64,000 nt of DNA from Burkholderia cenocepacia (GTDB taxonomy: Bacteria > Pseudomonadota > Gammaproteobacteria > Burkholderiales > Burkholderiaceae): contig NZ_CP060040.1 of the NCBI RefSeq assembly GCF_014211915.1, positions 2,046,001-2,110,000 on the forward strand. Direction: 5' to 3'. How positions within the stretch are numbered: position 1 is the first letter of the stretch; the number at the start of each line of letters is the position of its first letter. The position numbers were made by a program, and so were the translations under genes. Below, piece by piece: positions 54,380 through 62,376 of this stretch. Under the pieces are notes generated by a model that saw only the letters and a list, made by a program, of their open reading frames with translations, made no database searches and was not told the DNA's origin.

Positions 54380-55228
54380 TTATTGCGCGTTGCGCGTGCG
54401 CTGCAACTGCTCGCCGAGCCCTTCGATCCCGAGGCGCACCGTCTGGCCAGCCTTCAGGAACACCGGCGACGGCTTGACGCCCATGCCGACGCCCGGCGGC
54501 GTACCGGTCGTGATCACGTCGCCCGGCTGCAGCGTCATGCAGGTCGACAGATAGGCGACCAGCTGCGCGACGGTGAACACCATCGTGCGCGTATTGCCGT
54601 TCTGATAACGGTGGCCATCGATTTCGAGCCACAGGTCGAGCCGCTGCGGATCGGGCACTTCGTCGCGCGTGACGAGCCACGGGCCGATCGGGCCGAACGT
54701 GTCGAAACCCTTGCCCTTGTCCCACTGGCCGCCGCGCTCGATCTGCCATTCGCGCTCGGACACGTCGTTGACGACGCAGTAGCCCGCGATGTAATCGAGC
54801 GCGCGCGCTTCGTCGACGTCCTTGCACTTCGCGCCGATCACGACGCCCAGTTCCACTTCCCAGTCGGTCTTGACCGAACCCTTCGGGATATCGATGCCGT
54901 CGTTCGGGCCGCAGATCGAACTCGTCCACTTGCCGAATACGACCGGCTCCTTCGGCACCGGCATGCCGGCTTCGGCCGCGTGGTCGGCATAGTTCAGGCC
55001 GATGCCGATGAACTTGCCGACGTGACCGACGCACGCGCCGATGCGCGGCTCGCCCGACACGAGCGGCAGCGTGGCCGGATCGATGGCGCGCAGCCGCGCG
55101 AGACCCGCGTCGGACAGCACATCGCCGGCAAGATCCGGCACATGCGCGGACAGGTCGCGAATCCGGCCGGCCGAGTCGAGGATGCCAGGCTTTTCCTGGC
55201 CGGACGGGCCATAGCGAAGCAGTTTCAT
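54380..55228 (-). CDS. fumarylacetoacetate hydrolase (FAH) family protein
   Basis: 282 residues. The N-terminal domain (MKLLRYGPSGQEKPGILDSA) is followed by the FAH catalytic domain: IGIGLNYADHAAEAGMPVP, DWEVELGVVIGAKCKDV (metal-binding Glu), YCVVNDVSEREWQIERGGQWDKGKGFDTFGPIGPWLVT and TGTPPGVGMGVKP. The DTFGP and RGGQW motifs match the group containing acylpyruvases, ureidoglycolate lyases and 2,4-diketo-3-deoxy-L-fuconate/rhamnonate hydrolases. The divergent IclR gene may regulate it. The substrate is not resolved. Confidence 0.88.
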   Translation of the reverse strand: MKLLRYGPSGQEKPGILDSAGRIRDLSAHVPDLAGDVLSDAGLARLRAIDPATLPLVSGEPRIGACVGHVGKFIGIGLNYADHAAEAGMPVPKEPVVFGKWTSSICGPNDGIDIPKGSVKTDWEVELGVVIGAKCKDVDEARALDYIAGYCVVNDVSEREWQIERGGQWDKGKGFDTFGPIGPWLVTRDEVPDPQRLDLWLEIDGHRYQNGNTRTMVFTVAQLVAYLSTCMTLQPGDVITTGTPPGVGMGVKPSPVFLKAGQTVRLGIEGLGEQLQRTRNAQ

Positions 55229-55890
55229 CGTGCTTAACCTCTGTTGTCGAATGGGACAGGATACCGGCCGACGCAGCCTTTCGCAGCCGCGCGCCGGACT
55301 GATCGTCGATCGTCGACTGCACACGTCGGCGCCGCATGCGGCAGTCGACGCGCGAGGGTCGCGCGGGCGCAGCGATCGCGGCGCCGTACGCCAGTAGGGC
55401 GCGCATCGAACGGGCGGCCGCCGGTCTGCGCATCGGCGACGACGGCCCGGCATCCGCGACGCGTGCCGGCCCATGCCGACCGGCTGCACGCGCGGCCGCG
55501 CCGTCGCTGGCCCGCCAGCCTTTGTACCATCGGCCGCGCGCCGTGAAATGACGCGCGACGGATACCGACTATTGGTGCACCTGCCGACGCTGCGGCGCGC
55601 AGCACGCGCTGCACCGGCGTCGATCGATCGGCTGTCGTTCGCGGCGGCGCCTGCCATCGGTGCATGAATACTGGCTATTCGGGGTGCCCCTGTCATCGAA
55701 AACGTTTGACCATCCGTTCTTGTCCGGTAATGATCGGTAAAAAGACGCTGCATTGCACACCGTATGTTTATTGCTAAGCTCATACGAATGGCTTTCATCG
55801 CCATACGCGGGCTCGCTGCTATACGCGTGCAGAACCGGCCAGCGTGCGTCGCCAACCGATCGACGGTAATCCCCCAACCTCACATCGACA
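55229..55890. other. 660-bp intergenic region, no gene recognised
   Basis: Between the divergent FAH and IclR genes. The first 430 bp is GC-rich with open frames on both strands that show no family features; they may be remnants of a lost gene. The last 220 bp is AT-richer and promoter-like. It contains a dyad ATGGC-N7-GCCAT at 55788-55804, a possible operator for the adjacent IclR protein. Confidence 0.5.
55788..55804. promoter_or_regulatory. candidate IclR operator ATGGC-N7-GCCAT
   Basis: A perfect 5-bp-arm dyad about 87 bp before the IclR start, in an AT-rich segment. IclR-family regulators often bind such short palindromes at their own divergent promoters. Short arms make chance occurrence possible. 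Confidence 0.35.
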
Positions 55891-56712
55891 ATGCAGACAA
55901 CCAACGACCCGCTTCCCGGCTGCGACGCACGGGAATCGATGGCCGCTATCGACCGCTATCGCGCACCCGCGCTCGACAAGGGCCTCGACATTCTCGAACT
56001 CCTGTCCGAGCAGAAGGAAGGACTCACCCGCACCGAAATCACGAAGGAACTCGGCCGTAACGCGAGCGAAATCTACCGGATGCTCGAACGTCTCGTCGCG
56101 CGCCGCTACGTGATGCGTTCGACCGGCGGCGACCGCTACACGCTCAGCCTCAAGCTGTTCGCGCTTGCGCACCGGCATCCGCCGATGAACCGGCTGATCG
56201 CCGAGGCGCTGCCGCCGATGCAGCGCTTCGCGGATGCCGCCGAACAGTCGTGCCACCTGTCCGTCTACGATCGCGGCAACATGCTCGTGATCGCGCAGGT
56301 GGACGGGCCCGGCCCATGGGGCGTATCGGTGCGACTCGGCTCGCGCGTCGGGCTCGCCGATACCGCGTCGGGGCGCATGCTGCTGGCGTTCCAGGGCCCC
56401 GAGCAACGCGCGCACATGCTGGCCGAGCATCGCAAGGTCAAGGGTGAAGCACCGCTGAACGAGCAGGAACTCGCGAATGCGTGCCAGTCGATCCGGCAGT
56501 CCGGCTACCTGCGTCAGGACAGCCGCCAGGCGTACGGCGTGACCGACCTGACCGTGCCGATCCTCGGGCCGGCCGGCCATGCGATCGCGGTGCTGACGTG
56601 TCCGTACATGCGGCGCATCGACGCGCACATGGCGCCGTCCGTCGACGTGGTCGTCGACGCGCTGCGCGACACGGCCGCCCATCTGTCGATGTGCCGCACC
56701 GAGGCCTGCTGA
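55891..56712 (+). CDS. IclR family transcriptional regulator
   Basis: 273 residues, intact. The winged HTH is near 28-85 (APALDKGLDILELLSEQKEG, then TRTEITKELGRNASEIYRMLERL), and the effector domain includes SCHLSVYDRGNMLVIAQVDGPG, LADTASGRMLLAF and GVTDLTVPILGPAGHAIAVLTCPY. It probably regulates the divergent FAH-family hydrolase in sugar-acid or aromatic catabolism. An alternative start at 55939 would remove 16 residues before the conserved region. Confidence 0.9.
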   Translation: MQTTNDPLPGCDARESMAAIDRYRAPALDKGLDILELLSEQKEGLTRTEITKELGRNASEIYRMLERLVARRYVMRSTGGDRYTLSLKLFALAHRHPPMNRLIAEALPPMQRFADAAEQSCHLSVYDRGNMLVIAQVDGPGPWGVSVRLGSRVGLADTASGRMLLAFQGPEQRAHMLAEHRKVKGEAPLNEQELANACQSIRQSGYLRQDSRQAYGVTDLTVPILGPAGHAIAVLTCPYMRRIDAHMAPSVDVVVDALRDTAAHLSMCRTEAC

Positions 56713-56895
56713 CGCGCGGGTTCCCCGGCAAAGCGCGCCGGGCACGGCGCAGCGGCACCGACTCCGGTTGCGCGCAATGCCCGCGGTGGCCGATATGCGA
56801 TGTCGCATCGGCCACCCGTGGCGCTACGCTAGAATAGCGGCCCTCTCAAAAACTACGGCGGCCGGTTGTCGCGGCCGTCGTGTCCGATGGATGTC

Positions 56896-57438
56896 ATGGC
56901 CAAACTTCTGAACGATCAAGAATTCCAGCGTTTCTCCGAACTTCAGCAGAAGCAGGCAAGCTTCACGATCACGCCCGAGGAAGCGGACGAGCTGCGCGAT
57001 ATCGTCGCGCGCGCGCAGAAGAAGCGCGACGATCGTGCCGCCGCAATGCAGGCGATCGAGAACTACATCGAGCAGTTCGACATCACGCCTGACGAACTCT
57101 TCTCGCCCGAGCAGATCGGCGACGCGGCGCGTACCTACGGGCTCATCACGGCGACCAAGAAGGAACGCACGCTGCCGCCGTCGATCACGTTCAACGGCAA
57201 GCCGTACCAGTGGACCAAGACGCTTCCGGACGACGTGCGCGGCGCACTGTTCGACGCGTTCACGTCCGGCGAGTCGGTCAAGCGCTTCATCGCGATGCCG
57301 AAAGACACCGCGCGCTGTGCGCTGACGATCGCCCGCCTCGAGCGCGAAACCGGTGCCGTCTATGCCGATCCGCACCTCGAGGAACTCGCGATTTCGCGCG
57401 ACCAGGTGAACGACGCGGCGTCGAAACTCGCTGCGTGA
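56896..57438 (+). CDS. H-NS-like N-terminal protein with an unrelated C-terminal domain
   Basis: 180 residues. Residues 5-60 are helical (FQRFSELQQKQASFTITPEEADELRDIVARAQKKRDD), followed by IEQFDITPDELF and KKERTLPPSITFNGKPYQW. The order helix, DITPxEL, KxRTLPP matches the true H-NS protein encoded at 61043-61348 (YDITPEELGF, KPKRTLPPKY), but the TWSGRGRAPAWL DNA-binding end is absent. In its place is about 65 residues (LPDDVRGALFDAFTSGESVKRFIAMPKD, then LTIARLERETGAVYADPHLEEL). A -10-like TAGAAT lies at 56830. Function unknown; perhaps an H-NS partner. The start could also be the ATG at 56887. Confidence 0.7.
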   Translation: MAKLLNDQEFQRFSELQQKQASFTITPEEADELRDIVARAQKKRDDRAAAMQAIENYIEQFDITPDELFSPEQIGDAARTYGLITATKKERTLPPSITFNGKPYQWTKTLPDDVRGALFDAFTSGESVKRFIAMPKDTARCALTIARLERETGAVYADPHLEELAISRDQVNDAASKLAA

Positions 57439-57534
57439 ATGTAATCACGGGCACGGTTCCTGCGTGCCCGTACCTCCGCGTGACGCCGGCATTGGCCGGC
57501 GCCGCGCCCGCCGGGAGCCGTGCATTCGCATGCT

Positions 57535-57810
57535 CCCGAAAAAGCTCACCTCAGCATCCCGCAAGCGCTCACCGCAGCTTCCCGTAAAAGCTCACCCAAG
57601 GCTCCCGGAGACGCTCACTGACGCCTCCCGAACGTCCTCACCGATCGCTCCCGCAAGTGCTCACCGGGGCGTCCCGGAAAGGCTCACCGGCCTCTCCCGC
57701 AGGTGCTCACCGGCCGTTCCCGGGAAGGCTCACCGAACACTCCCGTATCGGCTCACCACGCTGTCCCGGAAAAGCTCACTCGCCGCTCCCGAAAAGTCTC
57801 ACCTTGGCGA
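57535..57810 (+). repeat. array of twelve 23-bp units (CCCG-N6-CTCACC-N7)
   Basis: Twelve head-to-tail units, each exactly 23 bp, fill 276 bp, beginning 97 bp after the H-NS-like gene. Every unit starts CCCG; CTCAC occupies positions 11-15 in all twelve, and position 16 is C in ten (T in two). The last base is T in eleven. The six bases between the blocks are variable and purine-rich; the last seven are free. No two units are identical, so the array is old or under selection at the conserved blocks. The plus strand is open in all three frames, but the unit length and divergence pattern do not look coding. Confidence 0.93.
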
Positions 57811-58105
57811 CGGCTTCGAATTTGCAAGGCCGGAATACGGCCACGCACGTGTGCAAGCACATCGCTTGAAACGGCTACCCACGGTGAACGCAGGATGAAT
57901 ATAGGCAGCACGTGACGTGCATCGCCGGACATCGCGCGCGCTTCGCGGTATCGCTGCGATCGACGGGTTCGACACGTTCGCAGGCGCTTCACGCAGGAGG
58001 CTGGTTCAAACGCTTTGCGTTCCTGAGTTAACTTCCGACATGGCGAAACGTCGGGACGCATTGCTGTCATGCGCTACCCTCGAGCATCGAACCACAGGGT
58101 GACGC
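57811..58105. other. intergenic region after the repeat array
   Basis: About 295 bp between the array and the convergent Pat-type gene. No terminator hairpin with a T run and no gene was recognised on either strand. Confidence 0.5.
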
Positions 58106-60463
58106 CTACGGCTGCAACTTCATCCTGAAACCCACGACGCCGGGTTCCTCCGTCGTCGACACCGCAAACCCGCATGATTTCGCGAGCGAGATCATCGCCG
58201 AATTCTCGCGCAGCGCCTCGCCGACCATCCAGGCGGTGCCGCGCGAGCGGGCGTAGTCGATGATGCGGGTCATCATCAGCCGGCCGAGCCCCTTGCCCTT
58301 TTGATCGGGCCGTACCGCGATCGCGAACTCCGCCGTCTCGTTGTCGGGATCGGCGACCGCACGCGCCACCGCGAGCGTATGGTCTCGCCCCGACACATCG
58401 GTAAACGACACGATGAACGCCATCTCGCGGTCGTAGTCGATCTGGGTCATGCGCGCCACCTGCGAATGATCGAAGCTGCGCACCGCGCCGAAGAAACGCA
58501 TCCGCAGATCTTCCGGCGTCATCGCACCGAGCAGTTCGTTGTGTGCGGCCTCGTCCTCCGGACGGATCGGACGGATCGTCACCGTCTCGCCACGCCACTC
58601 GAGTGTCTGCTCGAGGTGTCGCGGATACGGCATGATCGCGAGCCGGCTGCGCCCCGAGGCGAGCGTGATGCGCGGCGCGATCACCCATGCGCGGTCGGAC
58701 AGCACGCGCAGCGTGACCGACATCGCCACCACTTCCCGCACGTCGCAGACGATCTGCGACAGCACCGTCAGCGCGTCGAGCGTCGGCTCGACAGGCGTGC
58801 TGCGCGCATACGGCGAGCGCTCCATCACCGCGCGGGCGAGCACGGTGTTCAGCGGCGGCAGGCCGTAGACGACGAACGGCGCCGATACACCGTCCGCAGG
58901 CGGCACGGCATAGCGAAACACAGGACCGAAATTCGAATCGTCGTACATGTCGACCGTGATATCGACGACCTTCTTGCCGGCCGGTTCGTTGGACTGCTCG
59001 CCCTGCAGACCGAAATGGGACAGCCAGCGCAACGCGGCTTCACCGGCCAGTTCATGCTGACCGGCTTCGACCATGCGGCGCGCGTCGGCCTGGGCGGACG
59101 CCACGCACTCGGCCGGCTGCGGCGGCGTGCCCTCAGGTGTCTGCATCAGCAGTTGGCGCCCGAGGTTGTAGTCGACGAGACGCGCATACGCGCGTGCGAG
59201 CCGCTGCGGCGTCGTGTGCACCGGAATGCCGTTCGCGTGCAGCGCATCGCGCGTCGCCGCGTCGACCGCGCCGAAGAAACACGCGAGGATGCCGCGATGC
59301 GCGTACTGCCGCGAGTCGATCAGCGTACGCGCGACCGAATCGGCCGGCGCGCTGTGCGAAGTGGAATGGACGACGAACAGCGTGCCCGTCTGCGGAAACG
59401 GGGCGAGCGCCTTGATCGCCGCCGCAAAGTGCTCGGGGTGTGCATCGTCGCCCAGCGTGAGCGGATTGCCGGGCGCCGCGAGATGCGGCAGCGCGGCCGC
59501 GACGGCCGACGTTGCGGCAGGCGACCAGTCGGTCAGCACGTCACGCACCTCGGCCACCGCATCGACCGCGAGTTTCGCCACGCCCGCGTCGCTCGTCACG
59601 AGCGTCGCCGCCCCTCGCGCGGTGACGCGGCCGACGCCGAGCGTCTCGATTTCGTCGAGCAGATCGTCGAGCGCATCGACGCGCACCATGCCCGCGCGCT
59701 GGAATGCCGCCGTGTAGAGCGCGTCGCCAGGATCGGCACGGCCGGTGCGCAGCGCGAGCACCGGCTTGTTGCGTGCCGCCGCGCGCGCCGCCGACATGAA
59801 CTTGCGCGCCGCGCGCACGGTATCGAGCTCGAGCAGGATCGCGCGTGTGCCGGGATCGCTCGCCAGATAGTCGAGGACATCGCCCGCATCGACGTCGGAT
59901 TCGCTGCCGAGCGCGACGACATGCGAAAAGCCGAGACCCCGCGCATCGGCCCAGCCCAGCACCGCGTTCGTCAACGCATTCGATTGCGACACCCACGCGA
60001 CGCCGCCCGATCGCGCCGTGTAGGCAGGCGCGCCGAAATGCGCATGCCGCACGGGCGACAACACGCCCAGGCTGCCGGGCCCGACGATACGGAGCACGAA
60101 CGGCTTCGCCGCCTTCAGCATGCGATCGACCGCGGCGCGATCGGCATCGGTGCGCGCCTCGCCGACGATCACCGCGACGCGCGCGCCCAGCTCACCGAGC
60201 TTGCGCACGATGCCGGCCCAGGTCGCGGGCGGCGTGCAGATCACGGCAACCGACGGCGGCGCGGGCAACCGGTCGACATCGGAAACGACCGCATGCCCGT
60301 CCAGTTCGCGATATTTCGGATTCACGGGCCACACGGGCCCCTGGAACGCGCCGTCGAGCACGCGCGACCACACCATCGCGCCGATACTGCCCGCGCGCGA
60401 CGACGCGCCGACGACCGCAACGGACTTGGGCTGGAACAACGCATCGAGATGGCGAACGGTCAC
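58106..60463 (-). CDS. Pat-type bifunctional protein: NDP-forming acyl-CoA synthetase domains plus GNAT acetyltransferase
   Basis: 785 residues. The N-terminal CoA-binding Rossmann domain begins LDALFQPKSVAVVGASSRAGSIGAMVW, then the succinyl-CoA-ligase-like domain (SGGVAWVSQSNALTNAVLGWADARGLGFSHVVALGSESDV) and an ATP-grasp-like region. The C-terminal GNAT domain (about 620-785) has IAVRPDQKGKGLGRLMMTRIIDYARSRG with the acetyl-CoA loop. This is the organisation of Pat/YfiQ protein lysine acetyltransferases, which inhibit acyl-CoA synthetases such as PrpE and Acs. A link to propionate metabolism is plausible but only inferred. Confidence 0.88.
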   Translation of the reverse strand: MTVRHLDALFQPKSVAVVGASSRAGSIGAMVWSRVLDGAFQGPVWPVNPKYRELDGHAVVSDVDRLPAPPSVAVICTPPATWAGIVRKLGELGARVAVIVGEARTDADRAAVDRMLKAAKPFVLRIVGPGSLGVLSPVRHAHFGAPAYTARSGGVAWVSQSNALTNAVLGWADARGLGFSHVVALGSESDVDAGDVLDYLASDPGTRAILLELDTVRAARKFMSAARAAARNKPVLALRTGRADPGDALYTAAFQRAGMVRVDALDDLLDEIETLGVGRVTARGAATLVTSDAGVAKLAVDAVAEVRDVLTDWSPAATSAVAAALPHLAAPGNPLTLGDDAHPEHFAAAIKALAPFPQTGTLFVVHSTSHSAPADSVARTLIDSRQYAHRGILACFFGAVDAATRDALHANGIPVHTTPQRLARAYARLVDYNLGRQLLMQTPEGTPPQPAECVASAQADARRMVEAGQHELAGEAALRWLSHFGLQGEQSNEPAGKKVVDITVDMYDDSNFGPVFRYAVPPADGVSAPFVVYGLPPLNTVLARAVMERSPYARSTPVEPTLDALTVLSQIVCDVREVVAMSVTLRVLSDRAWVIAPRITLASGRSRLAIMPYPRHLEQTLEWRGETVTIRPIRPEDEAAHNELLGAMTPEDLRMRFFGAVRSFDHSQVARMTQIDYDREMAFIVSFTDVSGRDHTLAVARAVADPDNETAEFAIAVRPDQKGKGLGRLMMTRIIDYARSRGTAWMVGEALRENSAMISLAKSCGFAVSTTEEPGVVGFRMKLQP

Positions 60464-60701
60464 ATCGGCTCCCTGCGGTGACGAAAGACGACACGATCGG
60501 CATGCGGCCGGCGGGCCGCGCGCCGATCGACGCGAATCCCAAGCATAGGCGAAGCGCCTGCGACTGCCTATATGCCGATCGGCCGACTATTCGACGGACG
60601 TCAACGCTCGCATCATGGACTGCAACACACGCGGCCCGGCATCGCGGCGCCGCACGCACGATGCACGCAATGCGGCACGACGCTGCTGCCGCTTTCTCAA
60701 A
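60464..60701. other. intergenic region between the Pat-type gene and the repeat motifs
   Basis: About 240 bp directly upstream of the minus-strand Pat-type gene, which should contain its promoter; no clear hexamers or gene were identified. Confidence 0.45.
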
Positions 60702-61040
60702 GGTGAGGATTTACAGGAGCCATGGTGAGTATCTTCGGGAATCGCACGACACACCGCGCCAACACGCGAAAGGTGATGAAAATCGGCACCATGCATGCAC
60801 CGCGAAAATCGCGAATGCCAATGCGTGTGCGTTACGCCATTACACGCTTGTTTACGGAAATTCCCCGCAATATGCGGCCGGATCACAGCAAATTCGCAAA
60901 ACAGGAGCCGTTAATTGCGCGGCATTGCACTTCAATTCGGCGGGAAAAATCGCATGGCGACCGCACCAAAACAAAACGGTGCGAAGGCCGGAAGGCCGTT
61001 CGCACCGTCAGTCGGTACAGGAAAGGTGAGGATTTTCGGG
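60702..61040 (-). repeat. dispersed copies of the CCCG-N6-CTCACC motif downstream of hns
   Basis: On the minus strand (hns sense) the motif occurs as CTCCCGAAAATCCTCACC at 61025-61042, immediately after the hns stop; as TTCCCGAAGATACTCACC at 60724-60741; as CTCCTGTAAATCCTCACC at 60702-60719; and in weaker form (GCCG-N6-ATCACC) at 60772-60787. All keep the six-base spacing seen in the 57.5-kb array. The copy nearest hns lies between its stop codon and its terminator. Confidence 0.75.
60968..61007 (-). terminator. terminator of the hns gene
   Basis: A stem of CGGTGCGAA and TTCGCACCG plus an inner GGCC/GGCC pairing is followed on the minus strand by TTTTGTTTTGG. It lies about 35 bp after the hns stop. 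Confidence 0.8.
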
Positions 61041-61042
61041 AG

Positions 61043-61348
61043 TCAGTCCTTGATCAGGAAACGTCCGCGATTCTTGCCGAGCCATGCCGGCGCGCGCCCG
61101 CGGCCACTCCACGTTTCGCCCGTCTTCGGGTTCAGGTACTTCGGCGGCAAGGTGCGCTTCGGCTTCGCGGTGGCAGCAGCGGTACTCGATCCTGCGGGGC
61201 GAAAACCGAGCTCTTCCGGCGTAATGTCGTATTCGTCGATTTTCGCGCGGATATGCGCAATCGCGTCGGCAATCGCCTTTTCCCGTTCCTTGTCGATCTT
61301 TTGCTGAAGCCGTTCGAGCTGCGCGCTCAGTTGCCTGTAGGTCGCCAT
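61043..61348 (-). CDS. hns: H-NS family nucleoid-associated protein
   Basis: 101 residues. The N-terminal coiled coil (ATYRQLSAQLERLQQKIDKE, REKAIADAIAHIRAKI) drives oligomerisation; YDITPEELGF and KPKRTLPPKYLNP form the linker; the C-terminal GETWSGRGRAPAWLG is the AT-DNA-binding motif of the BpH3-like H-NS group. It silences AT-rich and acquired DNA. Monogenic with its own terminator. Burkholderia genomes hold several paralogues, so the symbol is generic. Confidence 0.92.
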   Translation of the reverse strand: MATYRQLSAQLERLQQKIDKEREKAIADAIAHIRAKIDEYDITPEELGFRPAGSSTAAATAKPKRTLPPKYLNPKTGETWSGRGRAPAWLGKNRGRFLIKD

Positions 61349-61451
61349 ATGGATGGGACTCCGTGAGTGTTATTCGTGAAAAACAAGTGACTCAAAGCAA
61401 ACAGAAAAGCGCTTCACCCGATCGTGGTCTCCTCAGCCGGTCATATCGGGC

Positions 61452-61724
61452 TCAATAACCGCTCTTCTTCTTGCATGCGAAGAGAAGATTTCGCACGGCG
61501 TCATCCGTCGATTGCTGGATCACGTCGAAATCGCCGTTGCACATGGCCCGGGCATTGTCCGTGCAATTGCTCCAGTCGTTGCCGGTGCATTGCACCTGGG
61601 TGGTCGGCCGCCCGTCCGAAGTGAACAGCGGCGCACCGCCGCCGCACCCGCCGAGCCCTGCAACCAGAGCCAACATCACGGCCGCCCGAGGCCACCGACA
61701 GACCGACGCAAGCATGTGTTTCAT
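61452..61724 (-). CDS. small cysteine-rich lipoprotein
   Basis: 90 residues from the ATG at 61724. Signal peptide AAVMLALVAGLGGC with lipobox LGGC; the mature part has QCTGNDWSNCTDNARAMCNGDFDVIQQ with four further Cys in total (including FACKKKSGY), likely two disulfides. No named family recognised. It follows the BON-domain gene by about 60 bp on the same strand and may share its transcript. Confidence 0.75.
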   Translation of the reverse strand: MKHMLASVCRWPRAAVMLALVAGLGGCGGGAPLFTSDGRPTTQVQCTGNDWSNCTDNARAMCNGDFDVIQQSTDDAVRNLLFACKKKSGY

Positions 61725-61785
61725 TGTGGTTCCCGTCAACCTTTTTTTGAATGTGGCGAGTATGCCATGGGCGGCCCTTCGACCG

Positions 61786-62322
61786 TCAGTCCGGCGCGCG
61801 GTCGGGTTGCCCACGCGCCTTGTACGGCAAGCGCTTGCGCGGATCGTCGGTGATGCGAACGAAAACCTGCTCCACGTCCGGAAGCGCCTCGAATTCGCGT
61901 TGCAGCGCCTGGCGATCGAGCGTCGTATCCGCGCATCCCTCGACGTAGATGAAACGTCGCTGCACGGTGATCCACAGGCTCGTGCCGCGCAGATGATCGG
62001 AGCCCGCGAAGTGCGCCTTCGCCGCATCGGCGATCGACGCGTCATACATATAGGAGTTCGGCTTCGTGCAGCGATGGGCGAGCCAGCAGGTCGTGCCACG
62101 TTCGGCGCGGTAGTGCGCATCGTCCGTCATCTCGGCGCGCGTCATCCACGGGCCGAGCGGCAACGGGCATTCGGCCACGTCCTGCGACAGCGCGACGAAC
62201 GGATCGTTGTACCAGTTGCGCCGCGCGTCTGGAGCGTCGGGCCCGTCGATGTTGCCGGCCTGCGCGAGTGCGGCGCTCGCCAGCACCATGGTCAGCCATC
62301 CTGCGATGCCGATTCGCTTCAT
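61786..62322 (-). CDS. exported BON-domain protein
   Basis: 178 residues with a cleavable signal peptide (MKRIGIAGWLTMVLASAALA). After a Cys-containing segment (CPLPLGPWMTRAEMTDDAHY, CWLAHRCTKPNSYMYDASIA) comes a BON-like domain, LRGTSLWITVQRRFIYVEGCADTTLDRQALQREFEALPDVEQVFVRI, resembling OsmY modules that bind membranes. Periplasmic. It lies 54 bp downstream of the PAS/sigma-54 activator on the same strand. Confidence 0.78.
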   Translation of the reverse strand: MKRIGIAGWLTMVLASAALAQAGNIDGPDAPDARRNWYNDPFVALSQDVAECPLPLGPWMTRAEMTDDAHYRAERGTTCWLAHRCTKPNSYMYDASIADAAKAHFAGSDHLRGTSLWITVQRRFIYVEGCADTTLDRQALQREFEALPDVEQVFVRITDDPRKRLPYKARGQPDRAPD

Positions 62323-62376
62323 CGTGATCTCCTGTTCGATGCGTTACATCGGGAAGCACCGTCCTCGCCGATCGGC

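Noticed and set aside
55234..55665. Minus-strand 143-residue frame between the FAH and IclR genes
   Set aside because: Arg/Ala-rich, no recognisable motif, no ribosome-binding site; left as intergenic.
57535..57810. The 23-bp array as a CRISPR
   Set aside because: Units are 23 bp in total, with only two short conserved blocks and no identical repeats of usual length separated by 30-40 bp spacers; no cas genes are present.
57464..57915. Three overlapping plus-strand open frames across the 23-bp array
   Set aside because: The openness follows from the array lacking stop trinucleotides; a 23-bp unit cycles through all frames, and the variable positions show no codon pattern.
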